A stretch of 64,000 bases of DNA from Agriotes lineatus (GCA_940337035.1 OW679197.1:55015903-55079902); one strand, 5' to 3'. Counted from the first letter of the stretch, positions 1-12,085 are shown. The notes: generated by a model not told the origin, from the sequence alone. A program made the numbers and translations.

Positions 1-333
1 ACAATATTCTGTACTTTTCTATAATATGGCACATAACTTTATCTAACTTTTACGCCATATTGGTTTCTATATTTTATTACTGCTTTTTGAAGACAAATAG
101 AATGTACAAGAAGAACTTCTTTGGCAGAATGTAGAGAAGAAGAAAAAAATGTGTACATAGAAAAAAAATAGGGCAACGAAATTGTGGAAAAAATAAAAAG
201 CTATGCCTAAAGAAGACAATCTAATAGATTGAAGAAAGCAAGAGATCAAATAATGTAAAACTCTTTCACTAGCAACAATTTACTTCATATTCGTCTTCTT
301 CTTCTACTACTAGTACTAGCTCTTATCCAGGAA
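1..333. other. AT-rich stretch, no gene seen
   Basis: No family-like reading frame, splice-bounded exon or structured repeat is visible. Purine-rich GAAGAA-type runs and their complements are the only texture. Confidence 0.5.
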
Positions 334-948
334 TGTGGAGATGCTTTAGCCGAATTGGCAAGGGAAAAGGACGTCGAGCTCATCTGGGTCCCGGGACACA
401 CAGGGGTCCAAGGCAACAAGAAGGCGGTCGAACTAGCCAAACTCGGAGCCGAGGAAACTTGTTTTGGACCGGAACCCCTTCTGGGTATAACAAGGCAGCA
501 GGTTTCAGTAGCCCTAACCAGGTGAGCCTACAAGACCAGCGAGAAAAAGTGGAAAAGATGCAGGGGCTGTCGTCAGGCAAAGTACCACATAGCGGGATTT
601 GATTCAAAGAAATCGGTCTGGCTAATGGGAAGGAGCCGAAGAACCACAAATCTTTTGATAGGGATCTTGACAGGCCACTGTAAACTAAAGAGACACCTAA
701 CACTGATAGGAGTAGAGGAAGATCCCATTTTCCCAAGATGTGGGAGGGACGAGGAAACTTCCTTTCACTACTTGGGAGAATGCGAGGCGTACCAGCGACT
801 GAGGTATAGAACCTTTGAAGCATCTACGATTCGAATGGAAGAGTTGAACTCCCTATCCTGAGCCGATATTCTAATCTTCAATAGAAAATCAGGAAGGTTT
901 AAACAGGGGGAAGAGCCCTTCGAACAGGACGATAACGAAGGTGGTTGA
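334..948 (+). pseudogene. LINE ORF2 3' end: RNase H and Cys/His tail
   Basis: One frame reads from 334 to a TGA at 946-948, broken only by in-frame TGAs at 523-525 and 859-861. It starts inside an RNase H domain; ELIWVPGHTGVQGNK (from 376) is the typical late RNase H block of non-LTR retrotransposons. It continues into the tail these elements carry after RNase H: a TGHCKLKRHL block near 670, then a Cys/His cluster with EETSFHYLGEC, then a segment ending in a KSGRF-like motif. This is the end of a pol-like ORF2 of the R1/Jockey/I group with RNase H. Endonuclease and reverse transcriptase are absent, so the copy is 5'-truncated and dead. A CTA microsatellite follows about 65 bp downstream. The exact clade cannot be fixed from this piece. 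Confidence 0.85.
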
Positions 949-1014
949 GGGGATGGCAAGGGGTTGGCAAAAAGGGCCTATGGTGGCCTACTTGCTAGAC
1001 TTCGGTCTCCCCAC

Positions 1015-1015
1015 A

Positions 1016-1079
<64 letters not shown>

Positions 1080-1099
1080 GTACTACCAGTACTACTACT
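1015..1099. repeat. (CTA)n microsatellite
   Basis: More than twenty near-perfect ACT/CTA trinucleotides, ending in a degenerate TAGTACTACCAGTACTACTA part. It lies just downstream of the LINE relic and may have grown from its 3' tail. Confidence 0.95.
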
Positions 1100-1265
1100 T
1101 TTCTCGTCCTTTTGGCATTTCTGGTGATTAGGGCTCCAAGTCCTCTTAAACCCGTTGCCCCCATATTTTGCTAGTATTTTCATATCGTCTGCGGTGTCTT
1201 TCCGAGTTTTCTTAGATCTTCCCCTTCTTCCATGCTTTAATTTTACAGCCTCAAGTACTTTTCTA
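1100..1265 (-). pseudogene. Possible LINE ORF 3' tail
   Basis: On the minus strand the segment reads KHGRRGRSKKTRKDTADDMK, resembling the GRPRKTWKDxVxxDM block that ends many insect LINE ORFs. It is short, without flanking domains, and weakly supported. Confidence 0.3.
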
Positions 1266-2019
1266 CATGTCCTCTCTGAAAATTAACAAGACATAGATAA
1301 AGACGCAAGGACTGAAAGACCAACATTACATATTATGATCAGCAAGAAATAAAATACACATTGAAGAACGTTTTAATAAGCTACTCACTAACGAAAAGGA
1401 AGAAATTCAAGAGGAAGATCCGATAAGAGAAGAGAATAAAAAAGTCCACTTTAGAGGCAGTAGCTGCGAAAATAAAATATTAAGCAAGGGCTTCGTGAAG
1501 TGGTCAGTTACGTAAAGCGTGAAGTACTTAAATGCAGAAGAAAATTGATACGAAAGATTTGAAGACAGATTGCTTGAAGAATGAAACACAAAACAATGCC
1601 AAATCTATCGGAGCATAACGTCGTTAATACAAGGCACACGATTTTATTCTCGTTGTAATACGTAAGACTAACGAAATGCAATTAAAAATAAAGTAAGATC
1701 TGAAACATTGCTAAACTGTTATAAACTTGGTTCAGTTCAATATTTATTTTTCTTGGCTTAAACGAAGTGTTTTCGATATCGTTACGTTATTTTTGTTGTC
1801 TAGCACCTACGGTAACATAGTGAAATAATGAAATTTGAGAACAAAAAAAAAATAACGTCCGATCGGAGAAAATATTTTGCTTCTACTGCATTTTTGTTGC
1901 TATCAAATTTACAATTTTTCTATGCATAATGTATTTCCCTTCCCGTGCAGCAGCTCGAGTGCACAGCATGAGCGCGGATTTCGATGGCAAATAGATGATA
2001 AAATCGCTCCTAGGTATGA
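1266..2019. other. AT-rich stretch, nothing recognised
   Basis: No coding, repeat or RNA signature was recognised. Confidence 0.4.
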
Positions 2020-3010
2020 ATCGATTCGATTACTGTGTAAACCATCAGTGTCAAAGCCTAACACTCGAATATAACAGCGTTCTGATATGAAACTGTGTGT
2101 TTATCAGAATATGCACATCGGGTATTGTTCGCAGCTTCATTGTTGCACCACCTGCACTCGCATTGTGCGGCTTCTGCAGAACAATGCATTGCATTAACAT
2201 CCCTGATAATCTGTTAAAATGATGATATTATTTCGGAAACGCCGTTTTGCGGCCTTTATTAGCTGTAAACTATTGCTTTTTGATACCAAATTTGTTGGAA
2301 TTTTATGGTCACTGCAGAGCGGCACCGCTTGCACCGTTCGTTCGAATCGGCCAATCGGGTCGGCGGATTTTTAAGCGGCCACTCGCGATTGGCCAAAGAA
2401 CTCGGTCCAAGACAATCGCATTTTTGCCCAGTTTTAGCGGCCTGTGAATAATAAGACGCGCCGGAACAACAAAAAACGGACGCACAGCACATATCAAGCC
2501 AAATTTTAAGCAAGCATAAATCATCATTTGACAGCGAGAATTCAACCCTATACACACACGCGTTACATTTAGTCCAGCGCATTCTTGGCGGTCAAATTGC
2601 GCCCTTATTGAAATCGAGCTGAAGAGCTTTTGCGCCATATTGTCTAGTGATCCATCATACGACTGTCAGTGGTTATTGTTACGGAAACTGTATAGTAGGC
2701 ACCGATTGTTGTGTCGCAGCGACTACAGTGTGAGCACGCATAATTGCCTAAGTTTAAAATCGACGGGATCAAATTGGCTTTGTGCGAATGAATATTTTAT
2801 TTCCAGCCACCTCATTAAAGGAGCCGACATTAAATTGTCGTTAAAGATTAGGGAGCGCCGTGCCGGATGTGTGATTGTAAAATAATTAAATGCATAGTCG
2901 GAATCTCGACTGCGGCTTAGAATGCATACCTTCTGCCCTTCTTAAGAACGAAGCCCCTGGGAATATCATTTCAGTTTCCTTCCCGAAGACGCCGGCGACC
3001 AGATCGACTA
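2020..3010. promoter_or_regulatory. Candidate conserved noncoding island A
   Basis: Base composition rises clearly above the flanks and the sequence is complex and non-repetitive. Both strands are broken by stops, with no splice-bounded exon. It contains TAAT/ATTA cores, CCAATC boxes and a TTTATGG-like site. This texture resembles intronic enhancer DNA of developmental genes, here possibly dac. No conservation test was possible. Confidence 0.35.
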
Positions 3011-3109
3011 ATCTTAGTGTTTTCGCAAAATAATTTGATATTAACTTCAGCTCTTATTTACTTGAGTCAAGAAACCATTTGTTACATATTATATATATTG
3101 CAATAAGTA

Positions 3110-6100
3110 TTATATACAAATTTAAATTTTCAGACAGTCAGAATTCTAAATAAAAATCAAAATTCTAAGATAAATACAAATAATTCTGAAATACAACAGC
3201 CAGAATTGTACTATAAAACAACAGAACCGCAGTTCCAAGATTCTGAAATAAAAGCCAAAATTCTAAAATAAAAACTCAGAAATTCTAAATACATAGTCAT
3301 AAATCTAAGATAAGCACACAGAATTCAACGGCACAAAGTCAAACTTTTAAAATAAATGCTTCATATAGTAAGAAGTTTATCAAAAGTGTACCAAAAATAT
3401 ACAGTTCCAAATGTGTGTAACAAAATAGGTGGAATTTCCAAATAAAACGGTCAGAATGCTACTATAAAACTGTATACTAGTGATTGGAAAAGAAAGTCAA
3501 ATTTTTGGCAGGAAAGTCAGAATTCTAAAATTCAAACTCAGAATTGTAAGACGAATAAAAAGAAGTTGAAACACAACAGTCAAAATTTTAATAGAACAAC
3601 ATAAACAAAAACACCAAATCTTCCAAATGAAAGCCAACAGTTTAAATCAAAACTCAGAATAATTCCGAAATTAAATAGTCAGAAATCTAAAAGCAATTCA
3701 GACAAATTCTGACAAATTATTTAGAATCCTACGATAAAACAACAAAAATTTAAAGCCAAGAATCTGAAGTACAGCTAAAATTCTAAAAATGTACGATTCC
3801 GAAAGGCAATAGTCAAAAATCTATAAATCCCAGACACACAAAATTCTAAGACATACAGTCATCATTTTAAAATAAATAAAAGCCAAAATTCTACCTACAA
3901 TAACAACATAAATCTAAGATAAGCAAACAGCAAACATAAAAAAGTGCCAGAATTTTAAAAAGGAATGAAAAATACTTGACCAACTACATACATATAACAA
4001 AGATATTCGAAACTAGTAACGATGATAGATAGAATTGGCCAGACCATGTGCTTAAATTAGACCAAGAAAAGTTATCAAGAGTAATATGTAATTATACTAA
4101 CGTGTGTGAACAAATAGGTGGAATTCTGAAATTCAACACTCAGAATGCCATGATACAATTGTATACTAGTTCTTCGAAAGGAAAGTCAAAATGTTAAAAG
4201 AAAGGTCATAAATCTAAAAAGTCACAATTCTGAAACTTAACATCAGAATTCTAAATAAGCAGAGTGTTGATACACAACAGTCAAGATTCTAAAGAAACAA
4301 CAGAAATATAACGCCAGACCTTCAAAATGAAATCAAATATCTTGAATCAAAATCTCAGAATTCTGATTTTAAATAATTAGACATCTAAAAACAAAAAACA
4401 AAATTCTAAAACACAGTCAGAATTCTAAGATAAAAATCAGATATCTGACACTCACTACGATAAAATAATAGAAATACGCCAGAGATCTGAAATAAAGCTA
4501 AAATTCTAAACAAAAATTCAGAATAGTCAAAAATTTAACATAAATAAACAGAATTACAAGACACAATGGCAAAATTCTGAAATAGAAGTCATACTTGAGC
4601 AGAATTCTGAAAAGTAGCAATCAAAATTCTAAAATAAAACTAAAAAAATAACAGGCCAGCGTTTTTAAATGGAGCTGACGTTTTCAAGTAAAAACTAAGA
4701 ATTCAGAAAAACAATAGCCAGAATTCCAAGATAACATTTTTAAAAACAAAGCTCGTATTTTAAAATAATGGAACTCCTAACAGAAAGAAGGAACATTCTG
4801 AAATCCAAAGGTCAGTATTCTAAGATAATCAAAAAGAATTCTAATATAATAATATAAGATAAATAGGCTGAACCCTGATATGCGACAGTCAGAATTCTAA
4901 GATAAAGTGACAGAAATGACAAAATTCTAAAACAAAAACTCGTAACTTCGAAAGACAACAAACAACATTTAAAGACACAAAATCAAAATTCTAAAACACA
5001 AACACAGAATTTTAAAATAAAAAATAATTTTTATTAAATGTGCTGAATTCTGATATATCACAATCAGAATTCTAAAATACAACTGGAGAAATAAAACGCG
5101 GAGTTTTCAAATAAAACTGAAATTGTAAAATAAAAACTAAAAATTCGGAAAAACAATAGTAAGACATCTAAAATAAGCAAAGAGAATTTTAAAAAACAAA
5201 GTTAGAATTTAATAATAAAAGTCAGAACTCTTTATAGAGAGCGGGAAAATTCTGAAATGCAAAACTCAGTATTGCAAGATAATCAAACAGAATATTTAGA
5301 TAAATTGACATAATTCTGAAATGCGACAGTCAGCATTCGAAGATACAATGACAGAAAATGCATTATCGCTAAAGGGAAATTCAAAATTGCAAAGAAAAAA
5401 TTAAGAATTCCAAATATAAATTGTCATACATTTAAAAATAGCGAGAGAATTCTAGGGTACAAAGTTAAAATTCTAAAAAAGTAGACAGCATTCGGAAATA
5501 ACACTGAAACTGTTAAGATAACAACAAAACCCCAATGCCAAAATTACAAAATCAAGTTAAAATTATAAAATGAAAACTCGGAATTCCAAAACGCAATAGT
5601 TCAGAAATCTAAGATATACAAACAAAATTTTAAGAAACAAAATCAGAATTCTAAAATAAAAGTCGCAGTTCTAATATAAATAAACAGAAATCAGAAAATT
5701 TGAGGGCCACTTTGTTATGATAATGAAGCAGAATTTAAAAAAAAATCAGAACTCTAAATTAAAAGTCATGATTGTAATATACATAAGCAATAGTCTAATA
5801 TGCAGTAGTCACAATTCTAAAATAATAATTAAAACAATGTAATGCCAAATATTCGAACGGAAACCCAAAAGTCTAAGATTAAACAGAATTTCGAAACTAA
5901 ATTGCCACTAATTTAAAAACAACAAACGGAATTCTAAGACAGAGCATCAGAATTTTAAAAGAAAAGTTAGAATGCGAAAGTAATTAAACATTATTTTATG
6001 TGCAAAGTTAGAATTCTAATATAAATAGACACGACTATGAAATGCAATAGTCAGAATTCTATGATAGCATTACTAAAATACAATTCCAAATCTTCTAATG

Positions 6101-7670
6101 GAAAGCCAAAATGGTAGAACAAATTCTCAGACTTTCGAAATCAAGTAGTCAGAAATCTAAAACACAAAGAAATTTTTAAGACCTTAATCTAAATAGGCAT
6201 AATTGCATAATATAATAATCAAAACACTAATATGAAGGAGCAGAATTCCGAGACACTCATTCAAAATATTAAAGATAAATAGACAGAACTCTCTAATGCA
6301 AAAGTCAAAATTCTGAGTCAAGCAGAATACGAAGATAAAAAGTCGGAATTCTAAAATAGAAGTTGAAATTCTAAACTAAAAATCACAATTCTAATATAAA
6401 TAGACAGAGCTTTGAAATACAACAGTCAGAATTCGAAGATATAGAAGCAAAATTCAGGGACACAAATCCAAGATTCTAAGACAAATAGACAGAACTCTGA
6501 AAATCAAAAGGCAATATTCTGAAATAGTTAAGCAGAATTCCAAGATACAATGTCAGAATTATAAAACAGAAGTCATAATTCTAAAATAAAAATCATAATT
6601 CTAATATAAGTAGGTAGAATTCTAAAATACACAGTCAAAATTCGAAGATTAAGAAGCAAAATTCTGGGAAACAAAGTCACTATTCTAAGATAAATAGGTA
6701 GAATTCTGCAAAGCGGCAGTTATCATTCTAAGATAAATTGACAGAAATACAATGCCACCTCTCTGAGAGGAATGCGAAATGAAATTGCCAGAAAATTGAA
6801 AACAAGGAACAGATTTCTAAAAGAAAAGTTAGAATTCAAAGGTAAACAACCCGAATTTAAGACACAAAATCAGATTTCTAATATAAATACACAAAATTCT
6901 ATGATAAAAATGCCTAAAATACAATGCGAAATCTCCAAACGGAAAGCCAAAATTGTGGAACATGTCAAATATCGGAAATAAAATAGTTAGAAATCTAAAA
7001 CACAAACAAATGTTTAAGACTTAAAGTCAGTACTCTAATGTAAATAGGCAGAATTCTGTAATACGACAGTCGAAATTCTAAGATAAATAAGCAGAATTTG
7101 GAAACACAAAGTCAGAATTTTAAGATAAATTGGAAAAGTTTTGAAATACAAAAGTCAGCATTCTAAAATATTCTGACAGAATTCCAAAAAACAATGTTGA
7201 AATTCTAAACTATAGGTCAGAATTCTAAAACAAAGGTCATAATTCTAATATAAGTAGGCAGTATTCTGTAATACAATTGCCCAAATTCTAAAATAATACC
7301 ATTGAAGTACAACTGCAGATCTCCGAAAGAAAAGCCAAAAATCTAACATAAATTCCGCAACTAAATTATCAGAAATTTAAAACAACAAACGAATTCTAAG
7401 GTAGAGCATCAGAATTCTAAAAAAAAGTTAGAATTTCAATATAATCAAACAGAATTTAATATGCAAAGTTAGAATTCCAGTATAAATAGCGATGGCCGAA
7501 TAGCAAGCCAAAATTATAAAATAATAATCAGAAATTCAAAACACAAACAAATTTCTAAGACTTAAAGTCAGAAAACTCTAATACAAATAACACAATTCTA
7601 AAACACAGCAGTCAGAATTATAAGATAAAGAAGCAGAATTTTGCGAAACGAGTTACAATTCTAAGATACA
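3110..7670. repeat. Degenerate AGAATTCTA minisatellite, about 4.5 kb
   Basis: The whole segment is built from diverged units near GTCAGAATTCTAAGATAAA, about 17-22 bp, repeated on the order of 200 times. The palindromic core AGAATTCT recurs constantly. Longer patterns repeat too: a GTGTGAACAAATAGGTGGAA block followed by GTATACTAGT occurs near 3410 and again near 4100. A block near AATGCCAAATCTTC followed by GGAAAGCCAAAA recurs near 3617, 4312, 4646, 5098, 5846, 6084, 6920 and 7308. This suggests higher-order organisation. Short open frames inside it are not credible genes. Confidence 0.9.
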
Positions 7671-7864
7671 GTGTGTCCAAGATAAGGAGGACCAGTATGG
7701 GGATCTCGGTAATGGTAAGAGATACAAATTTGGTTAAATGGGACGAAATTTGCGCAATTAAAGGACTAAAAAAATGACGTTTAGAAATTCTTGATATGAT
7801 TTTTCGTTTTTAAATTATCTCAAAAAACCGAATTTTTGGATTTTCTTTTTATTTTTTTCTGGCG

Positions 7865-8325
7865 TTAATATTAAAGTTAGAGCGAAACTGATTAAACTTC
7901 TTTATAGCAACTTTTAGTGACTTAATGATTACGTTATCAATTTTTTATCCGACGTTTCGTCTTCGAGAAACCATCATCAACTTCATTTTTTTAAATACAG
8001 TGCTGGTTTTTTTGATGCCAAATTTGCAAAGCCCTTGTTACTCTAAATTCAACAATGTGCCATATATTATGGTTTAATTACGTTTCGAGCTTTTTTCTGA
8101 TCATTATCAGAAAATTTTTTAGATACGGACCTGTATTTCTCATAATTTGTAAAAATAAGTTCATACAGTAAGTTAGACCTTTTTACATGCCGTTAAAATA
8201 TTAAAATGCACATCATAATGTCATAATTCTGATACATTAATTTAATAACCAACCAATAACTATTAACAATAAACAAAAGAGAAATGAACAAAAGATAGAC
8301 AGAAAGAATAACAAAACGAACATCG
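7865..8325 (+). repeat. Left inverted arm of foldback
   Basis: Starts TTAATATTAAAGTTAGAGCG and mirrors the segment ending at 8963, with scattered mismatches and small indels. Confidence 0.9.
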
Positions 8326-8348
8326 AAACCATTTAATAGGTATTAAAT

Positions 8349-8516
8349 TTACAGAAGGTATTCAAAAAGGTTGCCATCATTCTCTATGCATAAATAACAT
8401 CTAACTGTAGAATCTAAAACATTATTCAGCAATACTGGCGTTATACTTTGAAAGGCTTCAAGAACCAATCTTCTAAGTTCTTCTTCTATTTCAAAAACGT
8501 TAAATACTATTACATT
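8349..8516 (-). pseudogene. Transposase C-terminal fragment, Tc3/mariner-like
   Basis: The minus strand reads EEELRRLVLEAFQSITPVLL, then NNVLDSTVRCYLCIENDGNL and FEYLL, ending in TAA. This matches the tail of insect mariner-like transposases, which carry an ITP-x-L-xx-V block, an R-x5-C block and a final G-x-x-FE-x-L. The catalytic domain is missing. The fragment lies in the loop of the foldback, which ties the element to this transposase family. The relic at 47100-48109 has a comparable tail. Confidence 0.7.
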
Positions 8517-8525
8517 GTTTCAAGG

Positions 8526-8963
8526 CTCGTTTTCTCATTCTTTCTGCCTATCTTTTGTTCATTTCTCTTTTGTTTATTGTTAATAGTTATTGGTTGATTA
8601 TTAAATTAATGTATCAGGATTATGACATTATTATGTGCATTGGTAAAAAGGCCTAACTTACTGTACAAACTCATTTTTACAAAATTATGAGAAAATGCAG
8701 GTCCGTATCTAAAAAATTTTCTGATAATGATCAGAAAAAACTCGAAACGTAATTAAACCATAATATGTGGTACATTGTTGAATTTAGAGTAACAAGGGCT
8801 TTGCAAATTTGGCATCAAAAAACCAGGACCGTATTTAAAAAAATTAAGTTGATAATGGTTTCTCAAAGACGAAACGTCGGATAAAAAATTTGATAACGTA
8901 ATCATTAAGTCCACTACAAGTTGCTATAAAGAAGTTTAATCAGTTTCGCTCTAACTTTAATAT
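8526..8963 (-). repeat. Right inverted arm of foldback
   Basis: Inverse copy of 7865-8325; ends CTTTAATATT directly against the LTR terminus TGTTACG. Confidence 0.9.
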
Positions 8964-9623
8964 TGTTACGTTTTTAACGTTCGGGCTATTTAAAATTATA
9001 CGACAAACATGGGTTCAAACATTTATTTACAACAATGAATTATTACGATTATTGTTTACAAGCACACCCGAGAATTATCAAGCAGATTACAAATTAATAC
9101 AGGCACTAACGAACTATCGATACATTTATTTCTTATTACATATGGATTAACGCACTCATTTATTTATATCACTCTTAAACACTAACGATTATATATGGTT
9201 ATTTATTTCTATTAGTTATATGTACACACGGGCTTTTATTTATGTGGGAGCTCTACACGGCTCTTACGCGTTTTGCTGCCGAATTCGAACTGAACTGTCG
9301 ATTCCTGCTGACACGTATTTATATCACGAATGAGTCATTCTCGGACAATCGAGGCTTTACTCGCTTTTCTGGCACATGCATGACGCATATTCGCGATGTG
9401 TTTGACTTCGAGCGCGTTCCCGAAAGCTCCGGAACAATGACTCATTCTTCCCAAGGTTGTCTGCCGGCGGCGGTGGCTTGCAGCTGGCTGTAAGGGCGCT
9501 TCCCGAGCATTCGACCGCTGTGACTCATATTTCCGCAGCTGCTTCAAGAAGTTCTGGAAACGCTCGCGTATTAATCGCCAAGGCTGCCGACTCATCCATC
9601 CCTCGGCTCTCAGGATCGTAACA
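8964..9623 (-). repeat. Gypsy 3' LTR, 660 bp
   Basis: Begins TGTTACG and ends CGTAACA on both strands, so it has canonical TG...CA ends with a 7-bp inverted terminus. On the minus strand a polypurine tract lies immediately upstream and pol-like coding precedes that, so this is the 3' LTR of a minus-strand element. Open frames inside it are incidental. Confidence 0.8.
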
Positions 9624-9864
9624 CTGCCCCCGCCCTTAGGTCGTTCTGTCCCAGAACGAGTTGCGTCGGGTGCCTGTCACTCGCTCTTGTGGGGGTTTGA
9701 TGGCGGTATTTACAGGCGGTGCCCTTCTTGCACACGGACTGGTTGAAGAAGTAGCAGTCCGCCGTAGGCCCCATGCTTCGTAACGGGCTGCAACAGCAGA
9801 CCTCGATCTGGACGCCGGTTGTCTCTTGTACTGCCGATCGGTAGGCCATCAGGAACAGGTGCAT
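9610..9864 (-). pseudogene. Gypsy pol C-terminal remnant with CCCH finger
   Basis: The frame opens with HLFLMAYRSAVQETTG, the integrase-core block of Ty3/gypsy polyproteins. The usual integrase C-terminal part is missing. Instead the frame passes to EVCCCSP and CYFFNQSVCKKGTACKYRH, which fits C-x7-C-x5-C-x3-H, a CCCH zinc-finger spacing. It ends LRS inside the LTR start. The abrupt join suggests an internal deletion; the CCCH segment is probably the native end of this gypsy lineage. The upstream part is lost in the assembly gap beginning at 9865. Confidence 0.7.
9624..9636 (-). other. Polypurine tract of gypsy element
   Basis: Minus strand reads AGGGCGGGGGCAG directly against the LTR start; this is the plus-strand primer site expected for LTR elements. 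Confidence 0.75.
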
Positions 9865-9964
9865 NNNNNNNNNNNNNNNNNNNNNNNNNNNNNNNNNNNN
9901 NNNNNNNNNNNNNNNNNNNNNNNNNNNNNNNNNNNNNNNNNNNNNNNNNNNNNNNNNNNNNNNN
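9865..9964. other. Assembly gap of exactly 100 N
   Basis: One hundred consecutive N bases, a conventional placeholder for a gap of unknown size. The rest of the gypsy element, including its 5' LTR, should lie here, so distances across it are unreliable. Confidence 0.98.
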
Positions 9965-10063
9965 CCGGGGGTATTATGTCCGGGGTTTTTGTCCAGGGTT
10001 TTTTGTCCTAGATTCCAAGAAACATATCACTCCATTTTCTACACATACTTAGGAACACCCTGT
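9965..10063. mobile_element. DNA transposon terminus
   Basis: Right after the gap, three close copies of a GTCCxGGGTTTTTTGTCC-like unit precede AGGAACACCCTGTATA. Ends of the form TACAGGGTGTTCC are typical of Tc1/mariner-type termini next to a TA target. Only this one end is present. Confidence 0.5.
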
Positions 10064-10619
10064 ATATAATCATCAATTTAACAAATTATGATTATTTTAT
10101 TGGCTTCATTAGTGTTGTTGGATATATTGTATTGGATCAAATGCCAAGTCAGGGTCAGTAACCGGCAAATCCCCGAAATCTGAACAATGATGAAAACAAT
10201 TTACTTTAAAATCGAAGTAAGATTTAGTATACATTAAAATATCAAAAAAGAGAAAAACAATCTATGATACACAAATAATACTGTTTTGTGCAGTATTCAT
10301 TTTTTAAATAGAAAATTTTCCCAAGAATCCAATTTCTCCATGGCCTAGAAAAAGAATGGAAAACCGAGTGTTTTTCAAAAATTTCGTTGTTCACAGCATT
10401 TAAAGCTGTATGTTCAATGGACATATTAGCAGTTGAAAATATTATGCATTTATGTAAAATCCGTGACTTGGGTATCATACTATACATAATATTATTATAG
10501 CCATTAAGTTATATGTTAATCAGGATTATTCGAATTTCTTCTTTTATTAGTACGTTCAATAGCTCCCCTTTTAAATATGAGTGTTTTGTTGTACAAAAAG
10601 GTACAACATAAAAGATACG
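10064..10619. other. AT-rich stretch, nothing recognised
   Basis: No gene, RNA or repeat signature recognised. Confidence 0.4.
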
Positions 10620-11640
10620 AAATGCTGTTTTAGGGCATTACACCGAATCAGCTTGATGCTCGCGAGTTAAACGAATTCGCTGTGCGCCCTGTAAAACAAA
10701 CATCTTCCGATGATGTTTCATAATTTTTTGATTAAATTTGAGCGAATGCTAGGCACACAGCCGGGAATAAGAAAGATCCGCATTTCAATATCAAAAAAAC
10801 ATTCAAATATTTACACAAACGATTATTCCATTAAAATGAAATTTACACAGGTATAAACCGGGCCAAGCGGTTTTTCGCGTTGACGCTGCCGGCCTGGCGC
10901 CCAACACTTAGCAGGCCGCCTGCTAGATTCCATTTCCTTGTCTCGCAAAGTCGATGAAAGAAAAATATTATTTTCGCACTGCCACGAAAAAAGCAGCCGG
11001 AGAATTTATTCTAATCCGCGCTTGTTGCGGCTCTTAACTGCGGCTCCTGAGATATAAAAATTTTATTCGGAGCGCAATTAGGGCCATAACAGTTTGGCGG
11101 AATGGGAAGTGAAAAAGTGGCCGAGATTTATTTTAGGGCCGCGCGCAATTCCGCGGGCGACTATAATTGCGGGAGCCGATATTAGCAATAAGCTGATTTT
11201 TTATTCACCCTGTCTCTTATCACCCCAAACCTGAGAACAATAGCTAATCTGGACCCCAATTTTTCCGGACCCCGTGCTCCTTAGCGTCCCTTGCTTAAGA
11301 CCGAGGATCGGTTACACAGGAACCTGCAATATGCCGGCTATAACACTAAAACGGAATGAGAAGCCTCGCCGCAAGACGTTTTTGAATATTTTATAATTTG
11401 TAACAGAAGTCGCCAACTTTTTGATGAGTGGGCCCAATTAAATGTGAATAATTTAGTTAATGGCGCATTAGTTGTAATTGATATCTCCTGCGCCGTCTAA
11501 TTAGATTTTTACATTCGCGATGCGTCTTCCGATTAGGTTTCGGCCGTTGCAGCGGAAAAGTCGGTTTTAGAACCCGGCCCGAGGAAATGTCTGCGCGAAA
11601 TGAGCGTTGTTACATATGCAAATGGAATATCTAAGTTACG
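10620..11640. promoter_or_regulatory. Candidate conserved noncoding island B
   Basis: The most marked island of complex, CpG-containing, non-repetitive DNA in the left half. No exon is credible. It contains several TAAT-type homeodomain cores (TCTAATTAGA near 11497, TTCTAATCC near 11009, GATTAGG near 11541) and several GC-rich blocks. I infer intronic regulatory DNA, possibly a dac enhancer. Confidence 0.4.
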
Positions 11641-12085
11641 ATACACATCTCATAAAGCAAAAATATGTAATATGATTTTATTTGCTCTCTCGACGGATCT
11701 GCAATCTCGTGTCATATAAAGCTTTGTTATTGTGCGCTGGAGGCTTCAAAATTTAAATTGTTTGGATTGCAATTTGCTACTTGAGCCTCTTCTTGCTCAC
11801 TGCATTATCAGGGTTGCCCATTCCATCGTAACCGTGAAAGAAACTGCTTCCAGTTTTATTAGACCAACAACATTCTGAAATTTCAAAGTTGGGATGTGAA
11901 CCATTTCAGTGGCAGATAAAAATGTAATTCGTGTTAAATTTCTTTTTTGCAGAACTGAGTAAATTGGAGATTCTTTAAAAAACAGATATTCTGTTATTAT
12001 TGCTATTTTGGGAAAACACTTCCTGTTATGGGCTTTTATCTTGAGCTGTAATCATGACGAATAGGTAACATGTTTAATATTTGAC
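11641..12085. other. Stretch with nothing recognised
   Basis: No coding or repeat structure was identified. Confidence 0.4.

Larger units (their letters stand above)
7672..8963. mobile_element. Foldback element with mariner-like transposase remnant
   Basis: Two long inverted arms (7865-8325 and 8526-8963) flank a roughly 200 bp loop. The loop carries the 3' end of a transposase on the minus strand. The left end probably extends to a TACAGTGTGTCC-type terminus near 7672, similar to other Tc1/mariner-type ends in this window. The right arm stops exactly where the LTR begins at 8964, so the gypsy insertion truncated it. Both arms carry AGACGAAACGTC and GAGCTCGAAACGT motifs. It reads as a non-autonomous deletion derivative with very long inverted repeats. 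Confidence 0.75.

Noticed and set aside
1015..1183. Poly-Thr or poly-Ser protein frame
   Set aside because: Translation of the CTA microsatellite only.
3110..7670. CRISPR-like array
   Set aside because: Units are short, degenerate and contiguous without unique spacers, in a eukaryotic genome; it is a minisatellite.
9242..9595. Open frames in both strands inside 8964-9623
   Set aside because: They lie within the gypsy LTR and reflect its composition.
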